The translations under genes and the position numbers were made by a program. From Salvia splendens (taxonomy: Eukaryota; Streptophyta; Magnoliopsida; Lamiales; Lamiaceae), in assembly GCF_004379255.2 (NCBI RefSeq), contig NC_056046.1, positions 682,001 through 746,000 on the forward strand: 64,000 nucleotides of DNA, written 5' to 3'. The notes beneath the pieces were generated by a model. It saw nothing but the letters and a program-made list of their open reading frames with translations, searched no databases and had not been told where the DNA came from. The first letter of the stretch is position 1. The number at the start of each line of letters is the position of its first letter. Below, in pieces: positions 33,351 to 44,583 of the stretch.

Positions 33351-35454
33351 CTACAAAGGTCGCTTAACAATAGGGATTAAACACAAATGGTGTTTCCTAT
33401 GAACGGTGGCGCCAAAGCCCTCAGCCATATCCAATTCTTCATATTTCATCCGGTTAGGCATTTCCCAATCAAAATGATAGAGAAGCATAGCAAGTGGAAG
33501 CTCCACGTTGGCAAGCCCGAACAACATGCCGGGACAGATTCTCCTTCCTGCGCCAAATGGTATATACTCAAGATTGCTCCCATTGAAATCATGGGAACTT
33601 TCCTCAAACCTCTCGGGCATAAACTTCTCAGGATCGTTCCAATACTCGGGATCTCTTCCCAGTGCCCATCCATTCACTATAACTCTGGTTCCTGCTGGGA
33701 TTTCGTAACCGTTGATTTCACATCTTTGGGAGTTCACTTTGGGGATTAAGAGTGGGGCTGGTGGGTGCAATCTCAGAGTCTCCTTGATGATTAATTTGAG
33801 GTATTTTAGCTCATGGAACTTGTCTTCATCAATACGTGATCCCTCGTTGTCAAAAACCCTTCTGACTTCTTGTTGAGCTTTGATGAGTTTGCTATGGTTT
33901 TTAATCAGCTCTGACATTGCCCATTCTATTGTAGTAGCTGACGTGTCGGTTCCCGCAATAAACATATCCTGAAATGGAAAGTATGAGCTCAAATTGAAAA
34001 AACAACCATATCTATAATAATTGGGCATATGGGAAAGGATAAGCTGTTCCATGAGAGGGTCTTCAATAGGGGAGTCCGATAATTTTTATTCTACTTAAAT
34101 TAAAATACCACAAATAAAAATGAAAAAAAAAATGATTAATTGGTGGCTTGGGCATGTTCAGTGTGGACAAGTTTTTTGGTGGCCCGGCCAAGTTTTGTGG
34201 CTTGGCTCAGGGCCACGGGCTTAACTATTGGAGACACCCTAAAATCCGTGAACAAGAATTGACCAAAGCGAACAGCTACAAACAACCACATTAACTTTTA
34301 GTTATGTAAATGATTTTTTTTAGAGTTTTAATGTTATTAATAGTCTTTGAAAGTGACACGTAACATTAAAGATTCAAAAAAGAGTCATCAGTCTTAACTA
34401 CAAAAAGATTTATTCCCTATTTTAGCCTTCTGTATAAAATAAATCTTATAAATCTGTCGTAATCTAGGCGATTGATCACCTTAAATCTAATGCCTCTAAT
34501 TTGGCCTGAATTTCATATTTGGACTAAAAAAAGAAAAGCACATACCAATAACACTGCTTTGAGATTGTCGGTAGTTAAAGTCCCATCTTTTTCAAATCTG
34601 AGGAGAATATCCAAGAAACCTTCAAACTTGGCCTCATCATCGCCGTCATCCGCGGCCGCTCTCTGCTGCTCGATCATTCCATCGAGCACCTCGTCCAATT
34701 TGCGACGCATCCCCCGGATCTTGAACCGCGCCCCGGTGATCAACGGAAGCGATTTGACGGAAGGATAGAGGTCCGCCAACATGAACCCCGAAGTCAACTT
34801 TATAATTTCCATCAGTATCGAAATCATCATCTCCCGCTGCTCGGTTTTCGCCTTGTTCACGGCCGCCCTCACGATGACGTCGTACGACGACATGTAGAGC
34901 CTCTCCGAAAGATCAATTGTTGATCCTTCGCGAGAAGCGATCCAATTGCACATGATTGTGACTTCTTCTTCCCTTATGCGGCGGAAGGACCGCACGTGCC
35001 GGGCGCTGAGGAGCTCGACGGTGCAGATCTTCCGGAGGCGGCGCCAGTGGTCGCCGTGGGGGGAGAAGGTGATGCCGGAGGAGTTGTAGGCGAGCTCCTC
35101 CGTGGCCAGCATCAGAGGGCGGTTGGCGAAGATGGTGTCGTGAGTTTTCATCACTTGCTTTGCGAATTCGGCGGAGGAGGCGATGAGGAAGTGGAGCTCG
35201 CCGAGCTGGAGGTGCATCAGGGGGCCGTGTTTGGCGGCGAGGGAGCGGAAGAGGCGGTGGGGGCCGGAGGAGGCGCGGAGCATGAGGTGGAGGTTGCCGA
35301 TGAGAGGGAGGGGTTTGGGGCCGGGGATGTGTGAGTAACTCTTTGTTGATTTTGAGATTGTTTGAGATTTTAGAAATATGAAGAGGAAGAGGAGGAAGGA
35401 AAGAAGAGGGATGAGAGTTGAAGGGATGAGAGTTGAAGGGATGTCTATCTCCAT
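33351..35454 (-). CDS. CYP71D-like cytochrome P450, copy F (intact, 508 aa)
   Basis: Exon 1 is 35454-34546 (303 codons) and exon 2 is 33968-33351, with a 577-bp intron (GTATGTGC...TTTCAG, phase 0) that holds a small MITE. The anchor region begins MEIDIPSTLIPSTLIPL with a short internal duplication (PSTLI twice). The hinge is HIPGPKPLPLIGN and the C-helix WRRLRK (the other copies have WRHLRK). The I-helix is AGTDTS, then KETLR, PERF and heme loop FGAGRRICPG with Cys448. It has AGTDTS and EIPAGTR like E, against GGTDTS and EIPTKTR in C and D, so exon 2 of F groups with E and partly G. All landmarks are present. Expected ER monooxygenase, substrate unknown. Confidence 0.9.
34055..34239. mobile_element. 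Tourist-like MITE in the intron of P450 F
   Basis: 185 bp with inverted ends (left GAGGGTCTTCAATAG, right read inward GGGTGTCTCCAATAG), flanked by TGA on the left and TAA on the right. The related intron relic near 39035 reads GTTCCATAAAATTCG with no insert, which confirms the insertion site and the TAA target. Confidence 0.75.
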
Positions 35455-35536
35455 GATTTACAATTTCTCTACTTTCCTATGTGAAGTTGTTAGTACTCTC
35501 CTTATATGAGCTTTTAGATGTCTAACTTGTGAAATA

Positions 35537-35752
35537 CTCCCTCCATACCTTAATAATTATCTACTCTGATTCCGGCACGAGTTTTAAAATATATAAAGGA
35601 AAGTAGGTTACAAAAGTTAGTAGAATATGAATCTCATTATTATAGTAATTTTATAGTAGAATTTAGAATCTACTTACCATTTATGGTAAAAGTGGAAGTG
35701 GATAACTAATATGGACCAATAAAAATGGCAAAAGTATAGGGGACGAAGAGAG
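35537..35752. mobile_element. Stowaway-like MITE
   Basis: The left end CTCCCTCCATACC and right end GGACGAAGAGAG are flanked by TA, 80 bp upstream of the P450 F start codon. Confidence 0.8.
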
Positions 35753-35772
35753 TACTATAGCTTTAAATAGTA

Positions 35773-35973
35773 CTCCCTTCGTCCCATAATAGATATCACA
35801 CTTTCTTTTTTAGTTTGTCCCATAAAAAATGTCACATTTCCATTTTTTAAAAAAGTTCTCTGTCACATTAATATACAAATTATATTTTCTCTCTTTATCT
35901 AACAAACAAAACAAAACCTCCTAAAATTTTGTGTCGTCCCACAAGTGTGACATCTTTTGTGGGACGGAGAGAG
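35773..35973. mobile_element. Stowaway-like MITE
   Basis: The left end CTCCCTTCGTCCCAT and right end GGGACGGAGAGAG form inverted repeats. A TA precedes it; the right-hand TA is degraded. A different interior from the neighbouring MITE. Confidence 0.7.
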
Positions 35974-36533
35974 TTGTATATTCAAATATATTTATATTTT
36001 ATTTTAATTATGTAAATAAACATATCAAAATCAATCATAACACATTAATATACATAGTACTTTTCCAAAAAGAAATTAATATTAATATGAGTAATTTTTC
36101 TTGATTGATCATACATTTCCTATTGTACTCTTTTCATATGATTTGTTTAGCTTAAATTTAAATATTTATTTATTACTCCTATGAATTTAGGTTCCTTAAA
36201 AATGAATCATAAAATAGTTAATTTTCATTATTAGTTTTTAATATGATTAGCCCTATAGACTAAGCCGGAACTATATTTAGCATTAGGATTTAAAATTTTT
36301 AACCTTCATATAATTAAATCCAGTCAGCCGCCAAATTGGGCTAACGTGAAGTCAAGGTCGTATCTCATTTTAAAATGACAAATGGTTTGAACATTAACAA
36401 TAATCCAACGCAATTATTGAAGTTTCGTCTATATAATATAATTAGACCCACTATCACCGAAAGAAAACAGATCTGAAATGGAAAGATGCGGTCAAACTGT
36501 AGTATCCCATTATTTAGGTGTCCTTACATCATA
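35974..36533. other. Upstream region of P450 F
   Basis: No gene. The segment at about 36380-36470 matches the distal upstream block of copies B and D (ACGCAATTATT, TTTCGTCTATAT). Confidence 0.5.
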
Positions 36534-36784
36534 CTCCCTCCTTTAACTTAAAATTTAGCGCCATTTGATCTGACAAGGGTTTTAAAAAATGTAATAGAAA
36601 ATGAATTAAAAAGTAAGTGGTATGTGAGTCCTACTTTTATATATTAATTTTAAAATAAAATGTGAGTGAAAATGAGTTAGTGGAATGTAGGGTCCACTAC
36701 CAAAAATGGTAAAAGTGAAAGCTGACAAATTTTTAAGACAGGCGAAAAAGGAAATATGTGACAAATTTTCAGGGACGGAGGGAG
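36534..36784. mobile_element. Stowaway-like MITE
   Basis: The left end CTCCCTCCTTTAAC and right end GGGACGGAGGGAG are flanked by TA. 251 bp. Confidence 0.85.
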
Positions 36785-36823
36785 TAGTATTTAGATTACT
36801 TTTATTAATTTCAATGTGTTATA

Positions 36824-37023
36824 CTCACTCCGTTCCACTAAATATGACTCACTTTCTTTTTTGGGTTTGTCCCAACTAAGATGACTCGTTACTAAAAATG
36901 GAAACACCTTTCACTCTACTTTATTCCTTCTCTCTTACTTTACTCTCTCCACTTCACACAAAAAATAAAGTTGCATACATTTCCGTACCGTCCAAAGAAG
37001 GGGTTATTTTCTTTGGGACAGAG
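36824..37023. mobile_element. Stowaway-like MITE
   Basis: The left end CTCACTCCGTTCC and right end GGGACAGAGTAAG-like are flanked by TA. 200 bp, resembling the 35773-35973 copy. Confidence 0.75.
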
Positions 37024-37025
37024 TA

Positions 37026-37559
37026 AGTAAGTAATTTTGATAGAATAAGATAGCTACCTTTTTTAACATAAATTAATTTTGTATTTAAAAAAAAATTACC
37101 TCACTTATGATTATTACTACAAAAGTTGTTTTAATTTGTTCGTAGTTGTCTATAATACTTTTGGATCTAAGTTTACTTGAGATCTCAGTAAGCGATAGTG
37201 ATACTGGTAAAACTTTATCTTATTTATAAAAAATCTTACTCCATGTTTTTAGGCCCAGTATATTAGTGTTACGAAGAGGCAGCAATCACCGAAAGCCCAT
37301 TAATGCAGGCCCAATATCCATCAATATAAAATACGGGCCCGTTGAAGATATTGTACATTACCTTCTGTACTTTTTAGATATTAAATGTTAACAATATTAC
37401 ATTTATGAATAATGACGGATCCAAGAACTAAATATCGTGGGGTCGAACGAAATAATAATAGTACTATTTAAAATAACTATTTAAATTATTATTTTTATAA
37501 ATATATATTTTAATTTATATAATTATTCTGAGTACCGATAGTATACAAACAACATGTTT
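37026..37559. other. Intergenic, AT-rich
   Basis: Nothing recognised apart from a GACGGATCCAAG motif near 37417 that resembles a degraded hAT terminus. Confidence 0.4.
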
Positions 37560-37568
37560 AATTTTTTT

Positions 37569-37947
37569 GGGATATTGACGCCTAATATTACAAAAAATTT
37601 CAAAAATTTATTTTTCCCACGAACTTTGAACTTGACATATTATAATATCACAAATTTAAATAGTTGGTGAAATTTTCTCACCGGCGACAAAATCTAATTA
37701 CTCATACATTAAAATGAGATGAATAACCAATCTGACATCTAGAGATTTTGTAATCACACACCACTATTATTTTTAAGTGGTAATCATATCTTATGTGATG
37801 TAATAACAAATGAAATGTAGCCGGCTTTTGTCGTTGGTGGAAAAAATTCAACAACTATTTAAATTTGTGATATTATATGCCAAGTTTAATATTTGTAGAA
37901 AAAACAAATTTTTAGGAAATTTCAAAATACTTAGATACCAATATCCC
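37569..37947. mobile_element. Mutator-like MITE
   Basis: 379 bp. The inverted ends are GGGATATTGACGCCTAA on the left and, read inward from the right, GGGATATTGGTATCTAAG. A perfect 9-bp target duplication AATTTTTTT lies at 37560-37568 and 37948-37956. Same family as 50370-50732. Confidence 0.85.
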
Positions 37948-37956
37948 AATTTTTTT

Positions 37957-38627
37957 TTGTAACATCCTAAGTTTTACAAATGTAAAAATAATTTGAATAT
38001 GAATATGAATATTAATATTGAAAATTTTAATTATAAAATCAAAATTAGAAGAAATTAAGAAGTATTTATTTTATATTTATTGAAGTGTGTGTTTATGTTA
38101 AATAAAATGATATATTGATATATAAAAAAATAAATTTAACCTTAAATGAAATTATTAGATGAGACATATTTTCTAAAGAACTAATACAAATAAAGAAAGA
38201 AAAATTCAAAGCCTATTTTACAATCAAATACACATAATTCAAGATATTTAATCTAGTAGTAGGAGTATTAATTTTAATCAAATACACGTAATTCTATATG
38301 CTAGTATTCAATTATAGCTTGCTAGGTAAATAATAATATAGGAAATAGTCAATAATGACTAGAAAGACTTTTTGTATTCACCATCTTCAACTTCTCCTCA
38401 CCACTGCGCAAAACCCATTTCCGTTTCACTTTTTCAAACCTCTCCATCTCTTCATTCTCGACAACCGCCTCCCACTGCCTCACTTCTTTTTTCTCTATGC
38501 TACTCTCCTCATAATCTCGCTGCGTTGGGGCGGAATGCGAACACTGTGGGGTCGGAGGCTGATGAAAGGAGCTTTCCAGCGGAACTCCGACCCCGCCCGA
38601 CCCCATCTGGATCCGCCGATGGTAGTT
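37957..38627. other. Intergenic; short open frames of unknown meaning
   Basis: AT-rich up to about 38350, then a CT-rich stretch (38350-38600) open in more than one frame on both strands for about 85-100 codons. I recognise no domain and regard none of these frames as a supported gene. Confidence 0.4.
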
Positions 38628-38720
38628 GCTGACGTGTGTCAATTCATGCAATGAACATAACCCGAAATGGTAAAGTATAAGCTCAAATTGAAAAAGTAAC
38701 CATATCTATGATAATTGGGT
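38628..38720 (-). pseudogene. P450 relic H (exon 2 start and intron end)
   Basis: Positions 38628-38720 match the exon 2 / intron boundary of copy F (33938-34030): GTAGTTGCTGACGTGT, then AACATA-CCCGAAATGG and ATAATTGGG. More intron-like sequence continues at about 39034-39110 (GTTCCATAAAATTCGTAAAC, AGAATTGAC). The rest of the gene is gone. An eighth P450-derived locus of the array. Confidence 0.7.
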
Positions 38721-38795
38721 ATAACTCCGAAATGGAAAAATATAACCTAAGTCTTTACCCATAAATATTTCTGCGTCCGCCCCTGGTAAATGATA

Positions 38796-39033
38796 CTCCC
38801 TCCGTCCCACATAATTTGGAACACTTTGACCGGACACGGGTTTTAAGAAATGTAATAAAAAGTGAGTTGAAAAATTAGTGGAATGTGGGTCCCACTTTTA
38901 TATATTAGTTTTATAATTAAATGTGAGTAGGAATAAGTTAGTAGAATGTGAGGTCCACTACCAAAATGGTAAAAATGAAATGGGTCAAATTATGCGGGAT
39001 GACCAAAAATGGAAAACTGAGTCAAATTAGGAG
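38796..39033. mobile_element. Stowaway-like MITE
   Basis: The left end CTCCCTCCGTCCCAC and right end AATTAGGAG are flanked by TA. 238 bp with a degraded right end, inserted in the relic intron of P450 H. Confidence 0.8.
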
Positions 39034-39763
39034 TAAGTTGTTCCATAAAATTCGTAAACCAGAATTGACAAAAGCTGCAAGCCTACAAGGCTACAACTAA
39101 AAACAAGAATTGAATGGTTTTGTCGTAATTGCTTAGACTGAAAATTTGTTTATTTTTACCTTTCAATACATTTTTTAACTATTTTATAGTCAAAGTAAAT
39201 CACTCTATCGGTCAAATATTATGTATTCCCTCTCGTTTTATTATTTCCAACTTCCATAAATTAAAGTCTCATTTTTTTGAAAAAATTTTAATAAATAGAT
39301 CTCGTACTCTATTAAATTATCATAGTCGACTATTATAAAAATAGGCTAACTTTCTCCACTTACCTCTTTTTTTACTAAATCTAACATTTTTTAAAATTTT
39401 GTGTCAAACCAAAATAGGACTATAAATGACAATACTTTAATAATTTGTTGCAGAAGTTGAAAAGTCATGACAATGATGACATGATTTTCTATCGGAAAAG
39501 GTAGTACTCATGCCGATTTATCCCAGTCGAAAAGGTGTTTGCTGAAAGTCCCATCCAAATAAATTAAGAAGAATACAGAAAGCTTTGCCTCCTCTTTAAT
39601 TACTACAGTAGTATTTTGAAATCTACGACTATTCAACATCTTCGTTTAATAGATAAAACAGAATAATTAATAATGTAATTTATTGATTTGAGGGTTCTAA
39701 TAATAATAGTAGTATTTCTTATTCCCTCTCTTTATCCTTTACTTTTATGCTTAAAACGCACAT
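39034..39763. other. Intergenic, left of the Tat element
   Basis: The relic P450 intron continues to about 39110. The rest is AT-rich with no gene seen. Confidence 0.45.
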
Positions 39764-40396
39764 TGATGGAGCTACGAATTTTTGGCGATGATGAATGCTC
39801 GTAAAAATAAATTACGACACAGAGAATTTACGTGGTTCGATTTACTGAAGTAAATCTACGTCCACGGGAAGAAAAGAGGGCAGAGTTGTATTGCTTGATC
39901 TGTTTTCTACAGCTTACAAATACAAACTTGCTATTTGATAGTTTATCTCTAGAGTTGGTCCTTCCTCCGTCTATCAGATCTAAGTTCTATTTATATATTG
40001 AACTGAGATCGTGGCTTGCATCACCACCTTAAGTCGTGGAGGTCACGGAGGTCATGAGATCCTGCATGGCCACTAACTAGGCGGTGGCTTACATCATCAG
40101 TAATTATGTCGTGGATGTCGTGGAGGTCATGAGAGCCTGCATGGGTCCACCACTAGATAGATCGTGTCTCCCAGTTCGGTATTGCCGAGCAGCTTTTGCC
40201 GATGCTGAGACCGAACTGCTGAACTATTGCCGAGCAGCTTTTGCCGATCTGAGAGTAGAGCTTGATGCCGACCTGAGGGCAGAGCTTGATCGGTTGGCTT
40301 TTACCGAGCTGTAGGCTGAGGCCGAACTCTTTGGTCATGCCGAACTGATACTCTTTCTTGGGCTTTGTGCTGGCTTGTTTAGTACGTACTCCATCA
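39764..40396 (-). repeat. 3' LTR of the Tat element
   Basis: 633 bp. It contains one 24-bp GACCTGAGGGCAGAGCTTGA-type unit where the 5' LTR has two. Confidence 0.92.
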
Positions 40397-40499
40397 CTAC
40401 CCCCCCCGAAAAGCGAAGTGAATCACTTCGGCATTCTGGATAAAGGTACGGGGTAAGTTGATGTTTGTCTTTGGTCTTATGAAGTGAACTCTTCTTTGA

Positions 40500-40748
40500 C
40501 CAGACTTGGTCCTTGGTCTTGACGAAATAAACCTCTTTGATCGGACTCGTCTTTGGCCTGATGAAATAAACATCTTTGACCGGACTCGTCTTTGGTCTGA
40601 TGAAATAAACATCTTTGACCGGACTCGTCTTTGGTCTGATGAAATAAACATCTTTGACCGGACTCGTCTTTGGTCTGATGAAATAAACATCTTTGACCGG
40701 ACTCGTCTTTGGTCTGATGAAATAAACATCTTTGACCGGACTCGTCTT
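40500..40748 (-). repeat. 39-bp tandem repeat in the 3' region of the Tat element
   Basis: Five near-identical units and one or two diverged ones, each containing CATCTTTGACCGGACTCGTC on the plus strand. In the element's sense direction each unit reads TSPVKDVYFIRPK, and the frame stays open from about 40793 to 40335. It lies between the pol stop and the 3' LTR. Confidence 0.95.
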
Positions 40749-40754
40749 GTGTCC

Positions 40755-41095
40755 TAATTTGGCGAGTTTTATCGCTCGGATCGGACTTTCCATTGTCCTA
40801 ATTTGGGGATCGGACTTTCCCTTGTCCTAATTCGGCGAGTTTTATCGCGTGGATCGGACTTTCCCTTGTCCTAATTCAGGCAAGTTTTATCGCGAGAATC
40901 GGACTTTCGTTGCAGTTCGTTTCAGACGAAGTGCTTGATTCTTTAAGCTGAATTGTGGTCTTGTATCCTCTTTAGAAGCTTGGACTTCACAATCGTTGGC
41001 TTATTGCAGTTCGTTTCAGACGAAGTGCTTGTTTAAGCTGAATTGTGGTCTTGTATCTTCTGTAGAAGCTTTGACTCACAATCGTAGGCTTGTAT
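40755..41095. repeat. Further direct repeats in the Tat 3' region
   Basis: GGATCGGACTTTCC plus TTGTCCTAATT units recur about three times (40745-40905). A ~95-bp block beginning TTGCAGTTCGTTTCAGACGA is repeated (about 40910 and 41005). Confidence 0.85.
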
Positions 41096-41286
41096 ATGTT
41101 CTAAGAAGGGGATCAGCCTTCGAAGAACAAGATACCTCAGTTACATTTGTAAGAGACGACACTCACATAGACAGACACAACGCACGTAAAATAAACAAAA
41201 ACGCACATAGGCAAAGAGAGCAAAGAGAGCAAATAAAAAACAAGGAAAGCACATAAGACTGACTGACTGACTGACCGGACTGTCTC

Positions 41287-44200
41287 TTACAAATGGAACT
41301 TCTTGAGGTTGGAAATGTGCCATGTTCGGGGTACCTGTTCTCCTGACATGTGAGCCAATTTGTAAGACCCTTTGCCGAGGACTTCCGACACCCGATACGG
41401 ACCTTCCCATGTGGGTTCGAGCTTGCCCAGCTTTTCTGCTCGGCTTACTTCGTTGTTTCTCAAGACGAGATCTCCCACTTGAAATTGCAGCTTCTTCACC
41501 CTTTGGTTGTAATACCGGGCTACTTGCTCCTTGTACTTGGCTGCTTTTATGCATGCCAATTCTCTTCTTTCTTCGGCAAGATCTAATTCGGCTCGCAGTC
41601 CGTCATCATTCATTTCTGAGGAGAAATGTAGAGTTCGTGGACTGGGTACGCCGATCTCAACCGGAATCACGGCTTCAGTGCCGTACACCAGACTGTACGG
41701 AGTTTCACCGCTGGAGGTGGTGGGTGTAGTTCGGTAGGACCATAGGACTTGAGGGAGATTTTCTACCCATTGTCCTTTGGCTTGTTCTAACCGAGCTTTT
41801 AACCCTTTCACCAGGATACGATTTGTTACCTCCGTTTGTCCGTTTGCTTGTGGATGAGAGACCGAAGTGAACCGCTGCTGAATATTCAGCTCTTGGCACC
41901 AATTCTTGAACGTCTTGTCGGTGAACTGAGTCCCGTTATCCGAGATGAGGATGTGGGGTATGCCAAATCGGCACACTATGTTCTTCCAGACGAAATCCAG
42001 TGCCTTCGAGCTCGTTATCGTAGCTAATGGTTCAGCTTCCACCCACTTCGTGAAGTAGTCCACGGCAACGATAAGGAATTTCATTTGCCGAGGAGCTTGA
42101 GGAAGTGGTCCCACTATGTCTATGCCCCATTGCATGAAAGGCCAAGGGCTTTGCATAGTGGATAGATCGGTCTGCGGCATCCTTGGGATATTTGCATGGA
42201 TTTGGCACTTCGGGCATGTCTTGACGAGCTGCACTGCTTCTTGTACCAAGGTTGGCCAATAATATCCCCATCTTAGAACTTTTTTAGCTAAAGCTCTAGC
42301 TCCGATGTGGCTACCGCACGATCCCTCATGAACTTCTCTGAGGATGTAGTCCGTCTCTTCTGGTCCTACGCACCGCAATAACGGCTGGAGGTAAGACTTT
42401 CTAAAGAGGACTCCTTCATGAAGTTCGTACCGAAGTGCTCGGCACGTGATCTTCCGAGCTTCTCTCTTATCCTCGGGCAATTGCCCTTGATCCAGATACT
42501 GCAAGATCGGCGTCATCCAGTTCGGCGAGCTGGATACTGAATGTACCTCGGCTTCATCAATGCTTCGATGCATTAATTCTTCCGCCTTTGAGCTTGGATC
42601 TGAGGCCAACTTGCTTAAGGTATCTGCTCGGCTATTTTCCGCTCTGGGAACGCGGATTATCCGAAAATAGGATAAACTTCGGCTGATGCTTTGCGCTTTG
42701 TCCAAATACTTCTTCATTCTCTCGTCACGAGCTTCACTTGTACCCAACATGTGATTTACTATGATTTGTGAATCACAATGGACTTTGAGAGATTTGACGA
42801 GCAGACTTTGCGCTAACTGGAGTCCGGCCAGGAGGGCTTCGTACTCGGCTTCATTATTAGTAGTGGGGAATAGGAACCGAAGTGAGTAGGTTACCTCGTG
42901 TCCATCGGGAGCGATAAGCAGAATACCAGCTCCACTTCCCGTTTTATTCGAAGCTCCATCTACGAATCCGCTCCAGCAGTCCGGCGGCTCTTCTTCGGAT
43001 TCCAAGGGCTGTGCTAGTTCGGCATTGGCAGAATTTTTCTGTTCGGCAATGACAGGGATTGCTTGATCGAACTTGGCCTCTGCAAGAAAATCTGCCAAGG
43101 CTTGTCCCTTGATGGCTTTCCGAGGTAGGTACTCGATTGAGTGTTCTCCCAGCTCTATGGCCCATTTGGCGATTCTGCCTGATGCTTCTGGCTTGGTCAA
43201 AACTTGCCGAAGAGGCAGATCGGTTAAGACGCATACCTTGTGAGCATAGAAGTATGGCCGCAGTCTCCTTGCTGCATTTACTAACGCCAGAGCAATTTTT
43301 TCCAGAGGTTGATACCTTGTTTCTGGACCTCTTAATGCTCGGCTTGTAAAGTAGATGGGAAACTGCTTTAGGCCTTCTTCTCGTACAAGCACCGCGCTGA
43401 TGGTTTGATCCGATGCCGTTAAGTATAAGAATATTACTTCGGCTTCGGTCGGAGCAGAGAGAATAGGAAGCTCGGCTAGATAACTTTTGAGCTCGTCAAA
43501 GGCCTTTTTCTGCTCGGCTCCCCACTCGAACTTTGGTGCCTTTTTCAACACCTTGAAGAACGGCAGTTGCTTTTCGGCTGCTTGGGAAAGGAATCGATTC
43601 AGTGCGGCTAGACATCCGGTTAGCCTTTGCACGTCATGTATGGACTTCGGCATCGCCATGTTCTGAATGACTTGAACTTTTGAGGGATTTGCCTTGAGTC
43701 CGTCCTTTGAAACCCAACAACCCAGAAACTTTCCCGAATCTACCAAAAAGGTACACTTTTGGGGATTAAGTTTGAGGTTGGCTTTCTTGAGCACGTTGAG
43801 AGTGGACTTGAGGTTGTCTTCGTACTCCGAAGTGCTTTTGCTTTTGACAACTATGTCGTCGACATACACTTCAACCTGCTTTCCGATTAGGTGCCGAAAA
43901 AGCTTATCTACCATCCTTTGATAAGTGGCTCCGGCATTCTTTAAACCGAATGGCATCTTTTTATAAGCGAAAATGCCGAAATCGGTAATGAAAGCTGTTT
44001 TCGGAGCGTCACCCTCATCCATCAACACTTGGTGATATCCTTTGTATAAATCAAGAAAACAGAAAATTTCGAAGCCGATCAAAGCTTCTACTTTTTTATC
44101 TATATTCGGAAGGGGATAGCAATCTTTAGGACAGTGCTTATTTAGATCGGTAAAATCTATGCACATCCGCCATCCTCCTCCTTTTTTCTTGATCATCACA

Positions 44201-44583
44201 GGATTGGCCACCCAAGAAGGATATTTCACCTCGAATAGTACATCCGCTTTTAGTAATTGGCGGACTTCGTCATGGATGACTTGGCTTCTTTCTGCCGCAA
44301 AGAGTCTTTGCTTCTGTTTTACTGGCCGGATTGAAGGATCAATATTTAACCGATGAGTGATTACCTCGGGGGGCACTCCGGTCATATCCAACGGAGACCA
44401 TGCAAAGACATCTTTGTACTCCTTGAGGAGCTGAATGGTCTTTTCCCGGAGTAGAGGCGTTCCTGCAAAGCCGATCTTGACCGTTCTGGATGGATCATCT
44501 TCGTATAACTGAACGGTCATTGAGTTCGGCCCTGGAGTGACTTCGGTCATCTCGCTTGCCTCTGACTCCGGTTGCTGTGATTG
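41287..44583 (-). CDS. Tat element pol (RT, RNase H, second RNase H, integrase)
   Basis: An open frame of about 1,100 codons. It continues in the same frame as gag-protease after the TAG at 44584-44586. The first internal ATG is at 44550. RT has the FLDLYKGYHQ block and YVDDIVVKS (about 43851-43870). An RNase H follows (YLTASDQTISAVLVREEG), then the second, Tat-type RNase H (FVDGASNKTGSGAGILL, NNEAEYEALLAGLQLA; about 42830-42965), the integrase zinc finger (HEGSCGSHIGARA, CPKCQIHA), the DDE core (DIVGPLPQAP, SDNGTQF, HPQANGQTEV) and a C-terminal domain (VGDLVLRNNEVS). No internal stop or shift. It would act in cytoplasmic particles during retrotransposition. Confidence 0.92.
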   Translation of the reverse strand, partial: QSQQPESEASEMTEVTPGPNSMTVQLYEDDPSRTVKIGFAGTPLLREKTIQLLKEYKDVFAWSPLDMTGVPPEVITHRLNIDPSIRPVKQKQRLFAAERSQVIHDEVRQLLKADVLFEVKYPSWVANPVMIKKKGGGWRMCIDFTDLNKHCPKDCYPLPNIDKKVEALIGFEIFCFLDLYKGYHQVLMDEGDAPKTAFITDFGIFAYKKMPFGLKNAGATYQRMVDKLFRHLIGKQVEVYVDDIVVKSKSTSEYEDNLKSTLNVLKKANLKLNPQKCTFLVDSGKFLGCWVSKDGLKANPSKVQVIQNMAMPKSIHDVQRLTGCLAALNRFLSQAAEKQLPFFKVLKKAPKFEWGAEQKKAFDELKSYLAELPILSAPTEAEVIFLYLTASDQTISAVLVREEGLKQFPIYFTSRALRGPETRYQPLEKIALALVNAARRLRPYFYAHKVCVLTDLPLRQVLTKPEASGRIAKWAIELGEHSIEYLPRKAIKGQALADFLAEAKFDQAIPVIAEQKNSANAELAQPLESEEEPPDCWSGFVDGASNKTGSGAGILLIAPDGHEVTYSLRFLFPTTNNEAEYEALLAGLQLAQSLLVKSLKVHCDSQIIVNHMLGTSEARDERMKKYLDKAQSISRSLSYFRIIRVPRAENSRADTLSKLASDPSSKAEELMHRSIDEAEVHSVSSSPNWMTPILQYLDQGQLPEDKREARKITCRALRYELHEGVLFRKSYLQPLLRCVGPEETDYILREVHEGSCGSHIGARALAKKVLRWGYYWPTLVQEAVQLVKTCPKCQIHANIPRMPQTDLSTMQSPWPFMQWGIDIVGPLPQAPRQMKFLIVAVDYFTKWVEAEPLATITSSKALDFVWKNIVCRFGIPHILISDNGTQFTDKTFKNWCQELNIQQRFTSVSHPQANGQTEVTNRILVKGLKARLEQAKGQWVENLPQVLWSYRTTPTTSSGETPYSLVYGTEAVIPVEIGVPSPRTLHFSSEMNDDGLRAELDLAEERRELACIKAAKYKEQVARYYNQRVKKLQFQVGDLVLRNNEVSRAEKLGKLEPTWEGPYRVSEVLGKGSYKLAHMSGEQVPRTWHISNLKKFHL

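Noticed and set aside
34141..34240. GC-richer stretch in the P450 F intron as an extra exon
   Set aside because: It lies inside the 185-bp Tourist-like MITE, and exon 2 joins exon 1 cleanly without it.
38355..38654. Overlapping open frames on both strands
   Set aside because: Low-complexity CT-rich sequence running into a P450 relic. No start context, homology or splice signal was recognised.
37412..38786. Possible single hAT element (GACGGATCCAAG on the left, GCGTCCGCCCCTG on the right)
   Set aside because: The 8-bp flanks do not match, the left terminus is degraded and the right end falls inside P450 relic sequence. Too weak to call.
40500..40748. Regular 39-bp repeats that could suggest a CRISPR array
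   Set aside because: The repeats are contiguous with no unique spacers and lie inside a plant retrotransposon.
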